Shown in pieces: positions 10,141 through 20,995 of a stretch of DNA of 64,000 nt. Where the stretch lies: the NCBI GenBank assembly GCA_014529385.2, contig CM043959.1, forward strand, positions 4,769,045 through 4,833,044, read 5' to 3'. The notes under the pieces are model-generated. The model had not been told where the DNA came from. It made no database searches and was given only the letters and a program-made list of their open reading frames with translations. The DNA comes from Adiantum capillus-veneris (Eukaryota > Streptophyta > Polypodiopsida > Polypodiales > Pteridaceae). Within the stretch, counting starts at the first letter, position 1. Every line of letters begins with the position of its first letter. The position numbers and the translations under genes are program-made.

Positions 10141-11340
10141 TTTTGGAGTTGTTGATTATGACAAATTTATCAAATTTTGTAGCAAAAGTAGCTTATGACA
10201 AATTGGTAACTATTTTCAATACGTTTTCATTTGAAATCATCAAAAGGTAAGAGCTTTTATATTTTTGAATTTGTAGTGTTAAGCTTCTTGTTATGAATTT
10301 TGATTTAATTTTCATGCATCATACGAAAGTTGATTTGTACAAAAGAAACTTAGATCAAGAATTGATTATATTATTTTCAATTAGATTTATATATTGATAT
10401 GTATTGAGTTTCTTGTTGCATAATTCTTGGTTTGCTTTTTATGAATCATATGCAATTCAATTTGTGTAAAATAATTAGATTAATTGTCTTTAATTAAATT
10501 TATATATTAAAATAAGTAGATAAATTGATTGATCTTTATATTTACTCTTTATGTATATCACCTATATTTTGATGCATGTACAATATCGAGTTACATCAAA
10601 GTCATATCACTTGAAATCTTTCTATTATGTTTTTGTTTCGATTAAGTGTGGTTTATGATAAAGATCAAATCAAGATTTTCTAAATTTAAATTACTGAGAG
10701 TTACATGATGCTATTATAGAGAGAATTATATCTACTATATCATATTCTACACAGGGAGTAGATATATAATATTTCACTTGAAAAAAAAAGTGAGTTGTAT
10801 CCATCGTAAATATTGAAGCATTATGGCTTTGATAATTTGTAAAGAGCTATGATTCTGGAAGTATAGTTTTGATCATTTGTGTTGTATTTGAAGATTTATG
10901 TTAATATATTATGTTTGGATAATTATTTTTATTCCTTTCATGTGGATATTAAAGTATTATATCTCAATGATTTATGTAGCTATATCTCAAATATTTATAA
11001 TTTTGATGATTTATTTTATATTCTGCAGTCAATATTTACACTTATACTTTAATAACTCATATTATTTTTCTTTTTTGTGATTGTCAATATTTATGATTGT
11101 GATGTTTTATCAAATAGTTATATTTTGATAATTTATTTTCTCTTTTGATTGTAAAAATCAAAGAGTTATAATTTTAATATTTTGGTATCATCAATGTCCC
11201 AAGTCAAATCGTTATGATTTCAATTTTTTACATATAGATATTGAAGAGTTGTAATTTTGATGATTTTTCAAAGAGATACAGTTTAACAATGTTTTTTTAA
11301 AACGAAAATATGAAAAACTTATGATTTTTACTCATAATAA
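10141..11340. other. AT-rich DNA with degenerate short-period repetition
   Basis: Very AT-rich. The words TTATGATTTTGATGATTT, AGTTATAATTTT and TATTGAAGAGTT recur at irregular 50-60-base spacing from about 10800 to 11340, grading into the next minisatellite. No gene is recognisable; the open frame at 10898-11080 is a by-product of composition. Confidence 0.45.
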
Positions 11341-12225
11341 GTTCTTATGATTGTTTTTCTTTATTATTGTGTTTATAGAGTTGTTTCATGATTTTATGAT
11401 ATGTTTTCATAATTAGAAGTCATTATAATCATTGTTCATTATTGAGATGATTATTATTTCATGGAGTTATTTCATAATTTTATGATATATTATTATTTGT
11501 ACTGATCGTTCTCATTAAGAATTATTCTCTCAAGAAGTTATTCCACAATACCATGATATATATGTTTTTATGACTAGCTACAAGTTATCTCTACAGACAG
11601 TTCATTATTGAGATGATGATTATTATTATTTCATGTAGTTTTTCCATGAGGTCATGATACATTTTCATGATTAGAAGTCGTTTGTTCATTATAGAGATGA
11701 TTATTATTCCATGGACTTGTTCCATGATGTCATGAATATTTTAATGATAATTAGAAGTCGCTCATACTGATCGTTCATTTTATTGAGATGACTATTATAT
11801 ATTCCATGGAGTTGTTCCATGATGCCATGATGGGTTTCCATGATAATCACAAATCGTTTGTAATGATCGTTCCATTATTGATATGGTTATTATTTCATGG
11901 GCTTGTTTCATGATGCCATGTTGCATTTCCATGATGTTTACAGATTGTTTATATTGATTAATTATTATTAAGATGATTATTCCTCCATGGAGTTGTTCCA
12001 TGATGTCATGATGCGTTTCCATGATGATCACAAATCATTCGTACTGATCATTTCATTATTGATATGGTTATTATTTCATGGAGTCGTTCCATGATTTCAT
12101 GATGCGCTTCGATGATGATTAGAAGTCGTCTCATCATTTGTTTTATTGATATTGATATAGTTATTATTCCACAGAGTTGTTCCATGATGATATGCTATGT
12201 TTCCATGATGATTAAAAGTCACCCG
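11341..12225. repeat. Minisatellite, about ten copies of a ~90-base unit
   Basis: The anchor GTTGTTCCATGATG or a close variant recurs near 11378, 11463, 11536, 11634, 11713, 11810, 11900, 11991, 12081 and 12174. The last six spacings are 90-97 bases. The unit also contains CATGATG..TTTCCATGATGATCACAAATCGTT and a CATTATTGATATGGTTATTATTTC-like segment. The right-hand copies are the most uniform and the left-hand ones the most degenerate. Confidence 0.8.
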
Positions 12226-13820
12226 TTGTCGTGCTGTGGTACGTATATAGTGGGAACGGGCATTAAATGATTTATCTTGTGACTTTTTGATGCATAAGTA
12301 TACTTCATATAATACTCTATGCATAAATAAAAGCTTTCTACCATACCTTAGTATTACCTTTGAAGTAATATAAATGTACCTTACTATTAGAAAGTACTGC
12401 AAGAGAAGTATCAATGATTGTGCCTCTTTTTGTCTGGGGGAAAAGCATTTGTATATTTCTTCTAATATCTCAGCTATACCCTACCATATATAAATTATTT
12501 TCTTCTTTTCACATTTATTCAATAATATAACCCTTCAATAATGCATACCTTCTTGGATACATACAAGAGGGAAGGGCCTACTAGAAGACTTTATGAAAAG
12601 GAAGATCCAAAGCTTCTTGGACCATCCCAATTTGAAAATCCCAACCTAAGGGCGTGGAGAAAAGGCCAAAACCAAGTCAAGCTCTTTTAGTAGGCCAATT
12701 TTTCCTTTTGAAGCATGTCAATCCGAGTTACAGGGAAACTAGTGAAAAACCCTCTCACAACTACACTGCAAGAAGAGATGGTAAACAGGTGAATCAAGTG
12801 AAAAGAGGTAATCTTGGTCTTTTTCCATAAAATAAGATATTTGGAGGATAAAAGACACAAGCATGTTAATGTGACACCTCAAAGATGCCTTGAAGGACAA
12901 GACACACAAGTTGAGACCCCCTGATAGAGCCACACAGAAGATGCCTAGGTGGGGCCCACATACATCATGCACCCACATGGAGCCTCAACGATCAAAAATG
13001 CTGAATTTCATGATATTTTGAGTCCTAATATTGCCCATTTTGAGAAATATCCAAAGAACATTTGATTTGGGCTAACTCTTTAGCCTAATCAAGTGATTAT
13101 GTAAAACATGGCTCCCTCACCTATAAAAAGGGCAACCTTCTCTTCATTGAGGCAAGTTATGAGTGAGTGAGAATAGATCAATTCCATAGTGACATACTCA
13201 TCTTAGTGCCACACTTTCTCTTGAAGAAAGGCTGAAGTCTTGCCTCATCTTCTCTCTCCATTAAGGTGGTGGCGATTGCTCTCATGTAAGAATATATATG
13301 TTGCTAGTTTTACTTTCATTTGCATATCTAGTCCAATACTTGTCTCTAACTCTATCTCTATCTCTCATTATCTATCTTTAATACCACCACCACACTTAGA
13401 TTTATCTCTAATTCTATCTTACTCTTCCTTCGATCTCTCTTGTTGTGTCCTAATTGTTTCATTGGAAGGTATTCAAGCAGCAACCTTGTCAATGTAATGG
13501 GTACAACCTTCTTGCGGGAAACAATTATGTGCACAAGGTTAGTAACCATATCTTCATCTTGCACAAGCATCTCTCTCTCTTAAGGTTCTCATTCTCTTCC
13601 ACAAACTCTAGAATCTCCTTGCTACAGGTGCTTCTCTCCCCGCAGTATCCTTATTGCCTAAGGGCAACAATAGGGCTTGGGAGAGAAACTCTTTTATGTC
13701 CATGCATATACACGCTACTTTGTACACGCCAAATGCGGCCTATCATCATTGCCACCCTCTAGGTAGAGCACTTATGCTCAACCAAGAGACTATTTGCATC
13801 TGGAACCACATCCCTTGCAA
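12226..13820. other. No gene recognised; contains a TATA-like promoter motif
   Basis: The plus strand has CACCTATAAAAAGGGC at about 13119-13134, followed by a leader-like stretch rich in TCTCTCT. That would suit a retrotransposon LTR U3/R in plus orientation, but I could not find its paired LTR or primer site. The open frames at 12739-12978 and 13240-13762 have no recognised motif. Confidence 0.4.
13120..13134 (+). promoter_or_regulatory. TATA-like box
   Basis: CTATAAAAAGGGC at this position is a good plant TATA element, opposite in orientation to the gypsy element that begins at 13825. Function is unproven. Confidence 0.35.
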
Positions 13821-13824
13821 AATA

Positions 13825-14046
13825 TTACTTCAATCTATAACCATTTATTCTATAACGCAAACATTTTCCAAAGAGCTTTTCCAACTCATATGTGCCATTA
13901 GAGAATACATACTTCACTCTATACGGCCCCAACAATTTGTGCCTCAACTTCTTTTGAAAGGTGAAATCCAAGCGAGAATCATACTTTATCAGTAGATCTC
14001 CCTCTTTAATCTCTTTCTCTGGAAGCCTCTTATTCATTTTCTCCAT
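13825..14046 (-). pseudogene. Gypsy integrase C-terminal segment
   Basis: The segment RLPEKEIKEGDLLIKYDSRL...FQKKLRHKLLGPYRVKYVFSNGTYELE is the typical plant gypsy integrase tail: a GDLVL.YD.R...KL...W.GPY.V motif followed by an SH3-like GxYxL segment. It ends a few residues later. No chromodomain is visible, which fits Tat rather than chromovirus. Confidence 0.8.
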
Positions 14047-14701
14047 CCTTGTCTCTGCTTGCTAGAGATAATAATCACTGGCTTTCTGTCTAATCATTTG
14101 CGACAACTCTAGAGCAACAATTCTTTCTTGCAACTTATTTCTATGCTCGCCTTGCATTCTACACAACAACTTCAAGGCATCCAACTGTACCTGTATGGGC
14201 ATAAGTATAAACAAGCTCATATGGTGTAAACTATGTTGACACTCTATACACAATTTTATAAGCCTACAAACACTTTTCCAAGTCGAAGTCCCACGCTTTA
14301 GGATTCTCTCCAGCATACTTTGATAGCATCTTCACAATTTGACCATTCCATTTTTCAACCAACCCATTGCATTGTGGGTAGTAAGGAGAAGAATGTCTGT
14401 GTGGAATTTTTAATTTCTCCATGAGAGCACCCACAAGTTTTCCCATGAAGGCTGGTCCACAATCAGAAATGATAACCATAGGGGCTCCAAACCTGCAACA
14501 TACCTGTTCATACAAAAAAGAGGCCACTCTTCCTGCTATTACGTCTTTCATAGCTTTTGGTTCCACCCACTTTATCAGATAGTCCATAGCCACAAGGATA
14601 TAATTTTTGCCATTGTTGGTCCTTGGCATTGGACCTACAGCATCTAGTCCCCATTTTGCAAATGTATCAAAAGACATTATAGCTTTTTGAGGCTCAGCCA
14701 A
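14047..14701 (-). pseudogene. Gypsy integrase catalytic core
   Basis: WGLDAVGPMPRTNNGKNYIL with LVAMDYLIKWVEPKA carries the first catalytic Asp. FGAPMVIISDCGPAF carries the second (normally SD.G..F). The Glu-containing end, NGLVEKWNGQIVKML, follows near 14315-14350. A frameshift near 14290 moves the C-terminal half (SWKSVCRLIKL-like, 14062-14316) to a different frame. Role in the family: DNA insertion. Confidence 0.88.
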
Positions 14702-14707
14702 AATCTT

Positions 14708-14989
14708 TCAGGATGCAAACACTTGGCATTCATGGCATGACTTGCACAAAAAATAAGCATCTCTCATCATAGAGGGCCAACAATAACCCGCTCTCAAAAT
14801 ACAAAAGACAACCTGATCCTTACCTTGATGGCTTGTTCCTCCATGGCAGGGCTTCAAAATCAAGCATATTTCTTCTTTGTACGGCACTTTCCTCAGAATG
14901 CTATCTTTTCCATAAAACATGAGATCCTCACCTACCAATGTGTAGTTTCTTGCTTTTACAACTATTCTCTTATGCAGAACCTTTGACAT
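14708..14989 (-). pseudogene. Gypsy integrase zinc-binding (H2C2) domain
   Basis: Frame MSKVLHKRIVVKARNYTLVG... contains the HHCC-type zinc pattern: H in CHGGTSHQGK and Cys in CKSCHECQVF. This is the standard N-terminal integrase finger, which lies just upstream of the core in coding order. A stop separates it from the core. Confidence 0.8.
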
Positions 14990-15164
14990 GCCCTCTGGAC
15001 ATTTCCCTTTACCAAGAAATACTTCTATATCTTATAATGATTCCCTTTCTGCATACAAGGCTTCCTTGACCTTTAAAGGGGCTACCAAGTCATCCAACTT
15101 GTCCCTATCCAACTCATCAGCTTCTTTATTATTCTCACCAAGAACATGCTTAAAGTGTATCTTC

Positions 15165-15850
15165 TCAATGCAAAAGCTTCTTGATGCCATAGAGCCAATT
15201 CTTCAAATTGTCTTTCTTAACATTCCACAAACCAAGCGACTGATTCATGACTAGCAACACATCCCCTTTTGCAATGACCCTCTTCAATCCTAACTCAACA
15301 CACTGCTTCAGTCCAAGGAAAAGTGTGAGATACTCGGCCTCATTGTTACTTTCAGATGTCAAGATTGTAAGATCTATAAGAAACAATAACATTGCCTTTT
15401 GGGTTCTTCATGATTACTCCACCACTTGCCTTTTGAAGAACTTTCCTATATGCACCATCAAACATGATCGTATATGCATCTGTAATATCCAGTTCCTCTT
15501 CATGATCACCCTTGTCAATTTTTGGGTAAGACGCCATCTCCCCTCCCTTGGGTACCACTATGTCCGCCAGTTGATCTTTAACATAATGGTCCACTTTAAA
15601 CTCAAACTCATTCTCTTGAAGCTCCAAAATCCACTCTAAGATGTGCTTGCTAGGCTTCAAATGTTGTACTACATCCGGTAAAAGGTTTGATGTGGTGAGC
15701 ACATAGAACTTTTGGGGCCACATATATGTTTTGAACCTGCAACAAGAAAGAACCAAGGCGAGTACCCACTGTTCCATTTCTGTGTAGGAGAACTCCCTTA
15801 ACATTCTTCATCTTGCTCTCAAAATAGAATGTCTTGAAGTTCCTTCCCTG
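15165..15850 (-). pseudogene. Gypsy connection and extra RNase H-like domain
   Basis: Frames 15352-15804 and 15165-15392 carry MFDGAYRKVLQKASGGVI and, after a break, NNEAEYLTLFLGLKQCVELG...GDVLLVMNQSLGLW. This is the extra RNase H pattern of Tat elements (FDGA...G.G.V; NN.AEY.AL..GL; GDS.LV..Q..G.W), with the Asp of GDV aligned to the catalytic position. Upstream is the HILEWILELQENEFEF-like connection that ends the first RNase H. Confidence 0.82.
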
Positions 15851-16800
15851 CTTTTGTAAGAGCATCGACCCAAAAGCTACTGACCCCACATTGATAGATA
15901 CATAGAAAATTGATTTCAAGGCAAGAGGACTTGCAGTTGGTAAAGCACACAATACCTCCTTTTGATACTATCAAAAGTCTGTTGCATGTCTTCATTTCAC
16001 TAAACACTTGAACTTTTTGACTCAATTTTTGGAGAGGATACACATACTGACATCGCATCCAAAACAAACGCGACAAGTACCTAAGGTTATGCACAAATGA
16101 TGCCAAATCCTTTGTGTTGTTGGGCGGATCCATAAGCAATAAAGCCTTAACTTTCTTTGGGTCATCTTCTATTCCATTTTGTGAAACCACATGTCCTAGC
16201 AAACGGACCCTGGCAAGAGCAAACTTACACTTCTTCGGGCTGATTTGCCCACCCTCTTGTTGAAGCCTTTCAAAACTCAACCTCAGCTTCTCCAAATGTG
16301 TGACCCCAGCTGGATCTATAACATTCAAATTCATCCATGAAAATCAAATGAACTTACCCAAGTAGTGACCAAACACGCTATTCATCCACCCTTGGAAGGT
16401 AGCATATGCATTAACCAGCCCAAAAGACATTCTTTTGTGGGAAAAACAACCCCAACGAGTGATGAAGATTATCTTCAATCGATCTTCAATCGCTATCAAG
16501 ATATGAAAGTAGCCAAAAAAATCCATCCATGATTGAGAAGCATTAATGACCTGCAACCTATTTGATGATTTCATCCAGGAAGGGTAGTGGATAATGATTC
16601 CTTTTTGTGACAGCATTCAAAGGTTTGAAATCAACACATATCCTAAATCTTCCATTCTTCTTGGGCACAATACCTACTAGAGAGACCCATTCAAACTCCT
16701 CCACTCAAAAGATGATATGTGCTTCCAAAAGCTTTGTCACCTCTTCTCACGAAGTGCCCTCTCATGAATGATCCCCAGCCTTCTAAGCTTTTGAACCTTT
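15819..16800 (-). pseudogene. Gypsy reverse transcriptase and first RNase H, multiply broken
   Basis: From about 16790 downward: VQKLRRLGI-like start, FRICVDFKPLNAVTK near 16620-16680, then SFGLVNAYATFQGWMNSVFG (16344-16460), the catalytic box read as LIFMDEFECY at about 16320-16352, and ISPKKCKFALARVRLLGHVVSQNGI with the PP.N..DL.SF....RYLSRLF thumb/RNase H entry at 15990-16250. The catalytic box is FMDE where the family has YxDD. Several stops and frameshifts are present. Confidence 0.82.
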
Positions 16801-17048
16801 GGCTTGGCGCCTTCTTTTAGATTGATTCTATGCTCGACCCCTTTTTCTCCTTGAAACTCTATATATTCGATCAAAAATATCTTTGGAAACTCCATAAACA
16901 TGTCTTCATACTCCTTCTTTTATTTCTCTATCAAGTCCTCTTTTATCATGCTCCTTACGTTCACTTTGGAAGGCTCTACAACTGCTTTTGGATTCTCCTT
17001 GTCCTCCTTGAACTCCACATCATGCAAAGGACACTTATCCCAAATAGA

Positions 17049-17440
17049 TTAGGACATAATTGCATCAAGATCCTCTACGATTTCTTCTGATGACATAGAC
17101 AAAGCATCACTATCACACGATGTAGTTTCTATTGAATCTGTATCTTGCATCTCCAATAGGGGTTGTGTATGACTCTTATGTGTCTTCATGCTATAGACAA
17201 TGGTCCTTCCTTTGTCTTGGTTAGTGATGGTGATCAATCACATGCCCCAATCTGTGCTTAGCACCATGGGCTATAACTCTAAAATGATCGGATAAGCATT
17301 CGCACCTTCTTGCATCACGTAGCAATCAACCAAGAACTCAATCCACAAGAATTTTATCTTAACATCTTCAAATATCCCAAGATAGCTTACCTTTGTGTGG
17401 TTGGCCATCCTCATATGGATCAAAGCATTCAGTGACATCT
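17049..17440 (-). pseudogene. Gypsy protease-region remnant and linker
   Basis: Minus-strand reading at about 17240-17440 gives LNALIHMRMANHTKVSYLGI, then FLVDCYVMQEGANAYPIIL, matching the C-terminal half of the protease seen more clearly at 19556-19861 (GEGYPIIIGRPCL). The continuing frame (17049-17237) is a Ser/Glu-rich linker (SSEEIVEDLDAIMS) before the RT. The catalytic DTG part is not seen. I also see a ~60-base duplicated segment at 17276-17335 and 17446-17505. Confidence 0.55.
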
Positions 17441-17729
17441 TGACACCTTAAAATGATCAAAAAATCATTCGCACCTGCTTGCATCACATAACAATCAACC
17501 AAGCATGATAAAGTGGCATTTTGTTGCCTTGCGCACAAGCCACTGTGTTTGGCCCTTGGTAAGACCTTTAGAACACTCTCTTGTGTCCAAGAAACTCATA
17601 ATTTTGGGCATATCATTGCTACCTTGGAAGAGAGGCAGCTTTAACTTGATCACACCACTGGAACATCTTGTAGTTTCTCTCTAGCTAGAGCACAAGAGAC
17701 ATGATGTAATTGTATAGCTTGAAATATTC
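17441..17729. other. Junction between two gypsy elements; no gene
   Basis: Holds a second copy (17446-17505) of the segment at 17276-17335 (CATTCGCACC.TCTTGCATCAC...CAATCAACCAAG) and unassigned DNA. No LTR end, target duplication or ORF was identified, so the nature of the join between the two Tat elements is unclear. Confidence 0.4.
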
Positions 17730-18335
17730 CTAGAGATTTCTTAACTTGGTGCAAATGGCTTGAGAAGCTATGATTTTTACAATCCAAGTTCCTTGTAATT
17801 GTTTTATTAAAAACATGGCATCACCAAATACATTTAACCGTTGAATACCTTCTGTCACACACCACTCTAACCCAAGAGTTAAGGCTGCATATTCTTCTTC
17901 GTTGTTGGAGTGGTAATCCAACAGATTCTCAATGGAGAATACCTTTTTCCCTTGCTCACTGAAGATGACAATTCTTGCTGCAGCTTTGTCCATTATCCTC
18001 TTATAGGCTTCATCAAAGAAAAGAGAGTGATCCCTCTCTATCTTAGGGACTTCCACCAATACAGATGCTACTTCTTTGCCACTTTCCTTGATCTTCAGCT
18101 TCTTTTCATAGTGGCAATGAGTGAGAATGTCTCCCAGACTAGCTCTTGTGGGGCTCTTCACTTGCATTGTGTAGTCAAACTCTTGCAACCTTGTGAGCCA
18201 TTTGGAAATCCTAGAAGAAACATCCGTGTGCTGCATTACATAAGGAAATACTTCTTCCATGGTTAAAATTATGAATGGTCTAGACAATAAATAAGAGTGA
18301 AATTTGGTAGTAGAACACATTAATACAAGCACCAT
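17730..18335 (-). pseudogene. Gypsy RNase H and extra RNase H-like domain
   Basis: A 201-codon frame whose first part (MCSTTKFHSYLLSRPFIIL...SRISKWLTRLQEFDYTM) is the end of the canonical RNase H/connection (HYLLSRPF..... ISRWL..LQEFDY.....). The second part, LFFDEAYKRIMDKAAARIVI then NNEEEYAALTLGLEWCVTEG then GDAMFLIKQLQGTW, is the second RNase H typical of Tat elements. FDEA replaces FDGA. Family role: removing RNA from RNA/DNA hybrids. The frame ends soon after TW. Confidence 0.85.
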
Positions 18336-18479
18336 GTGCTAGATAGGATGCAGGAAAGAAGTTTGAGGAACCTTTTGCATCAATATTGCCCCAAGTGTGG
18401 CGTTGCCCACACTAGGGTTTACATAAAATGGCTCATCCCACTTTGGAGGTGCAATGGTGGGAAGTAAGGCTAGAATTTG

Positions 18480-19543
18480 TTTTACCTCATTGAATTGTTG
18501 CTCATTTTCTTCACTCCAAGTGAAGATCTCTTGGTGGATAACTTGTTGTAAAGGGAGAACTGAATGAACTTACTGAAATACCTCACCTTTTGAAGAAAAG
18601 AGACCGACTGCTTGGGCAAAGCCACCAAGTCTTGAACCTTGCTTGGATCAGCTTCAATGCCCTTGGCATAGCACATGGCAAAGAAGAGTAACCTTGCTTT
18701 CACCAAGGTGGCATTTATCCACCTTGAGTTGGCCACCCAAAGCTTACAGCCTAGCTAGACCTTCATAGACTTTCTCCAAATGAAGAGAGCGGGAGATATA
18801 GATACAAAGTTCATCAATAAAAACATAGATTGATTTTCCAAAGAATGGTTGAAAAACAAATGTCACATAGCACTGAAAAGTGGTTGGAGCATTGGTGAGA
18901 CCAAAAGGCATCACTCTATAAGCAAAACATCTCCATGGTGTAATGAAGGTTGTCTTTTTTTATCTTCGTCTGTGATGCTAATTTGGAAGTAGCCTGAATA
19001 GCCATCACATACCGTGTAGCACTCATGTCCTGCTACCTCCTTAAGAATGTCATCTTGGAAAGGAAGAGGAAAATAGTCCCTCTTTGTGGCCATATTAAGG
19101 GGCTTGTAATCAACACAAACCCTCCACTTACCATTATTCTTTGGTGTGACTACCACTGGAGAAACCCACTCTGAATCTTCAATAGGATAGATGAAACCTG
19201 CTTCTAGCAGTTTCCTTACCTCCTTGAGCAAGGCCTCTTGTTGAATTACTCCTAGTGGCCTGAGCTTTTGCATGTGATGCTGAACTACTATGATGCCATC
19301 TATTTTATCATATTCATCAACGAACAATGTGGTAAAATTACTTAGAATCAAAATATAATCTTCATGCTTCTTTTCAAACAACTCACTAGAGAGCATTTTA
19401 TGTAGCTTACTTGCTTCTACTAGAGGTTTTATACTTGGTGGATCCCCTTGGTTTGATGATGATGCATCAGGTTGCTCCATCTTCTTAGGGTCCTTGAGAA
19501 TGACCCCCATCACCTCAATGCTATTGTTGCTTTCTTCAGTCAT
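18480..19543 (-). pseudogene. Gypsy reverse transcriptase, two frames
   Basis: The 210-codon frame 18911-19543 runs from a variable linker (SIEVMGVILKDPKK, SKLHKMLSSELFEKK) into LEAGFIYPIEDSEWVSPVVV, NNGKWRVCVDYKPLNMATKR and CYTVCDGYSGYFQI. The palm continues in other frames: GKSIYVFIDELCIYIS at about 18780-18830, giving FIDE in place of YxDD, and KVDKCHLG-like and ADPSKVQDL...VSFLQKVRYFSKFI at 18482-18736. The ORF start at 19543 is a convenience, since the polyprotein reads on from the protease. Confidence 0.88.
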
Positions 19544-19555
19544 TGTTCACTTCTC

Positions 19556-19861
19556 CTATGAAGTGGTTGAAGAGTTTCTAGAAAACTCAACTTCAGAGGT
19601 TTCTAGATCCATGTCACGTTGTTTTCCTATCTTCATGTCATAAATTATCGGCATTCCTTTGGCATCCTTGAGTTGGATTATTCCGGTGTCCCAATCCTGC
19701 TTAGCTCTCATAGCCATAAGACAAGGCCTCCCTATAATGATAGGATAGCCCTCCCCTTTATGTGACATGAAAAAGATATCCACATCCACCTCGGTGTTGA
19801 ACGCCTTTACCCTAACTACATTTATAATACCAACACATTGAACTTTTACATTACTTTCCAT
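19556..19861 (-). pseudogene. Gypsy aspartic protease region, C-terminal part
   Basis: Frame ESNVKVQCVGIINVVRVKAF, then VDIFFMSHKGEGYPIIIGRP, CLMAMRAKQDWDTGIIQLKD. The hydrophobic-Gly-Tyr-Pro-Ile-Ile-Ile-Gly-Arg-Pro signature with W later is usual for plant gypsy protease. The active-site side (an INGGTQICIMSEK-like segment) is read at about 19900-19990 in another frame, as in the copy at 41700-41750. Inactive. Confidence 0.8.
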
Positions 19862-20397
19862 TATTTTCCATTTTTGCTCCTCATAGCGCCGGCCTACTCA
19901 CCTCTAAACCCAAACGGTGCATCATTTTTTCACTCATGATGCATATTTGTGTGCCACCATTGATGTAGATATTGGAGGTGTGTTGCCCTTTGATGTGAGC
20001 ATCCATCATCGGTAGTATGTCATTTAGTTTCTTGCTAGAGATAGCCCGAGCTATCTTTGGCTTTAGTCATCGTGTTAATTATCTTTGTTCATTGTATCCT
20101 CACCCTAGGTGCAAGGTGGAGTAACTGAGGCCAAGTGATTTTTGGGCCCTGCACGAAAACATCTTGAACCAAATCATATAGTTTAGAAAACCAAAGAAAA
20201 ATTCTACAATGTAAATTTTACTTCGTGACTGGCTTCTTGCTAGATTCCCCCTTGGTTTTCATCTTTTCTTCCTTTTGGGAAGATTCACCATGCCTAGCAT
20301 GCTTTACCTCCATGGAATCTACCCCTTCTACCTTGGTATTACTTTTGCCACTCCTTTGATATCCTTCTCCACTTTTGTCTTTCCCTTACCTTCCAGA
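19862..20397 (-). pseudogene. Protease N-terminal remnant and linker of the gypsy element
   Basis: The part next to 19861 contains, on the minus strand, DAHIKGQHTSNIYINGGTQIC-like coding, which aligns with DDHIKGQHISNIYIDGGTQI at about 41660-41720 in the third Tat fragment. In both, the expected catalytic DTG or DSG is read NGG or DGG. The region 20050-20400 is a poorly conserved charged linker. Confidence 0.6.
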
Positions 20398-20995
20398 CTA
20401 ATGACACTTACTGCCTGGTTGTTGGCTGGTGGTGGAGGTAAGGGTGGAATGAGGGTTTGTTGTGATGGTGGGTGTGTTTGAACCGGTGGCTATAGAATTT
20501 GCATGGGTGGTGCTTGTTGTGGTGGTTTGGGTGGTGGTGATCTTGTTCTTGGTGGTGAAATTTGTTTTTCCTGGCTCCTCTGTTGAAATTCTGCCTCCTT
20601 GGCTGTAGACAATACTATATAACATGGCTGTCTTCTCCACAATTATAGCACGGGTATTCCTGGTTTTTCCTTTGTTGTCCTCTTCCTTGGTCTTGATTGT
20701 GGCTTTGTGCATGTCCTTGCTGCACCAAATGCACATACATATTCTCTAGCTGAGTAGTGATGCGGCTCAATAGGTCTTGTTGCCCTTCCTTCTGCCTCTT
20801 CTGGTTGGGTCCTCTGAGCAGTTGTTGCAATAATTGAGGTTAGTTTGATTGAGCTTGATTCCTCTGACTCATTGACTCTTGCTTGCATGTGCAACTTCTT
20901 ATCTTTAAGGCAAGCTAGTTCCACTACCAACTCATACGTTGCAAGGAATCTCCCCTGCACCTTCTCTTTAAGCGACGACCAGAGGCCATCTATGA
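20398..20995 (-). pseudogene. gag: Gypsy gag C-terminal half with a zinc-knuckle remnant
   Basis: Frame 20643-21059 contains PTFIDGLWSSLKEKVQGRFL and VVELACLKDKKLHMQARVNE, matching VGLWPILKDKVKERFTATYE and VARLKDKKLHLQARTTEEEE at 40709-40840. The knuckle PCYNCGEDSHVI at about 20617-20655 gives C-x2-C-x4-H and then a TAG before the position of the last Cys. The downstream part is a Thr/Pro/Gln-rich spacer (20398-20600), which produces long accidental frames. Confidence 0.78.

Larger units (their letters stand above)
13825..17440 (-). mobile_element. Ty3/gypsy (Tat-like) retrotransposon fragment 1, decayed
   Basis: Read on the minus strand, from high to low coordinate, it holds protease remnant, reverse transcriptase, RNase H and an additional RNase H-like domain, then integrase with zinc finger. 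RT before integrase identifies Ty3/gypsy. The extra RNase H after the connection region is a feature of the plant Tat lineage. No gag or LTRs are identifiable here. It abuts a second, similarly oriented Tat element at 17730. Confidence 0.85.

Noticed and set aside
11341-12225. CRISPR array, suggested by regular ~90-base spacing
   Set aside because: The whole unit repeats, with no short invariant repeat and unique spacers; it is a minisatellite in plant nuclear DNA.
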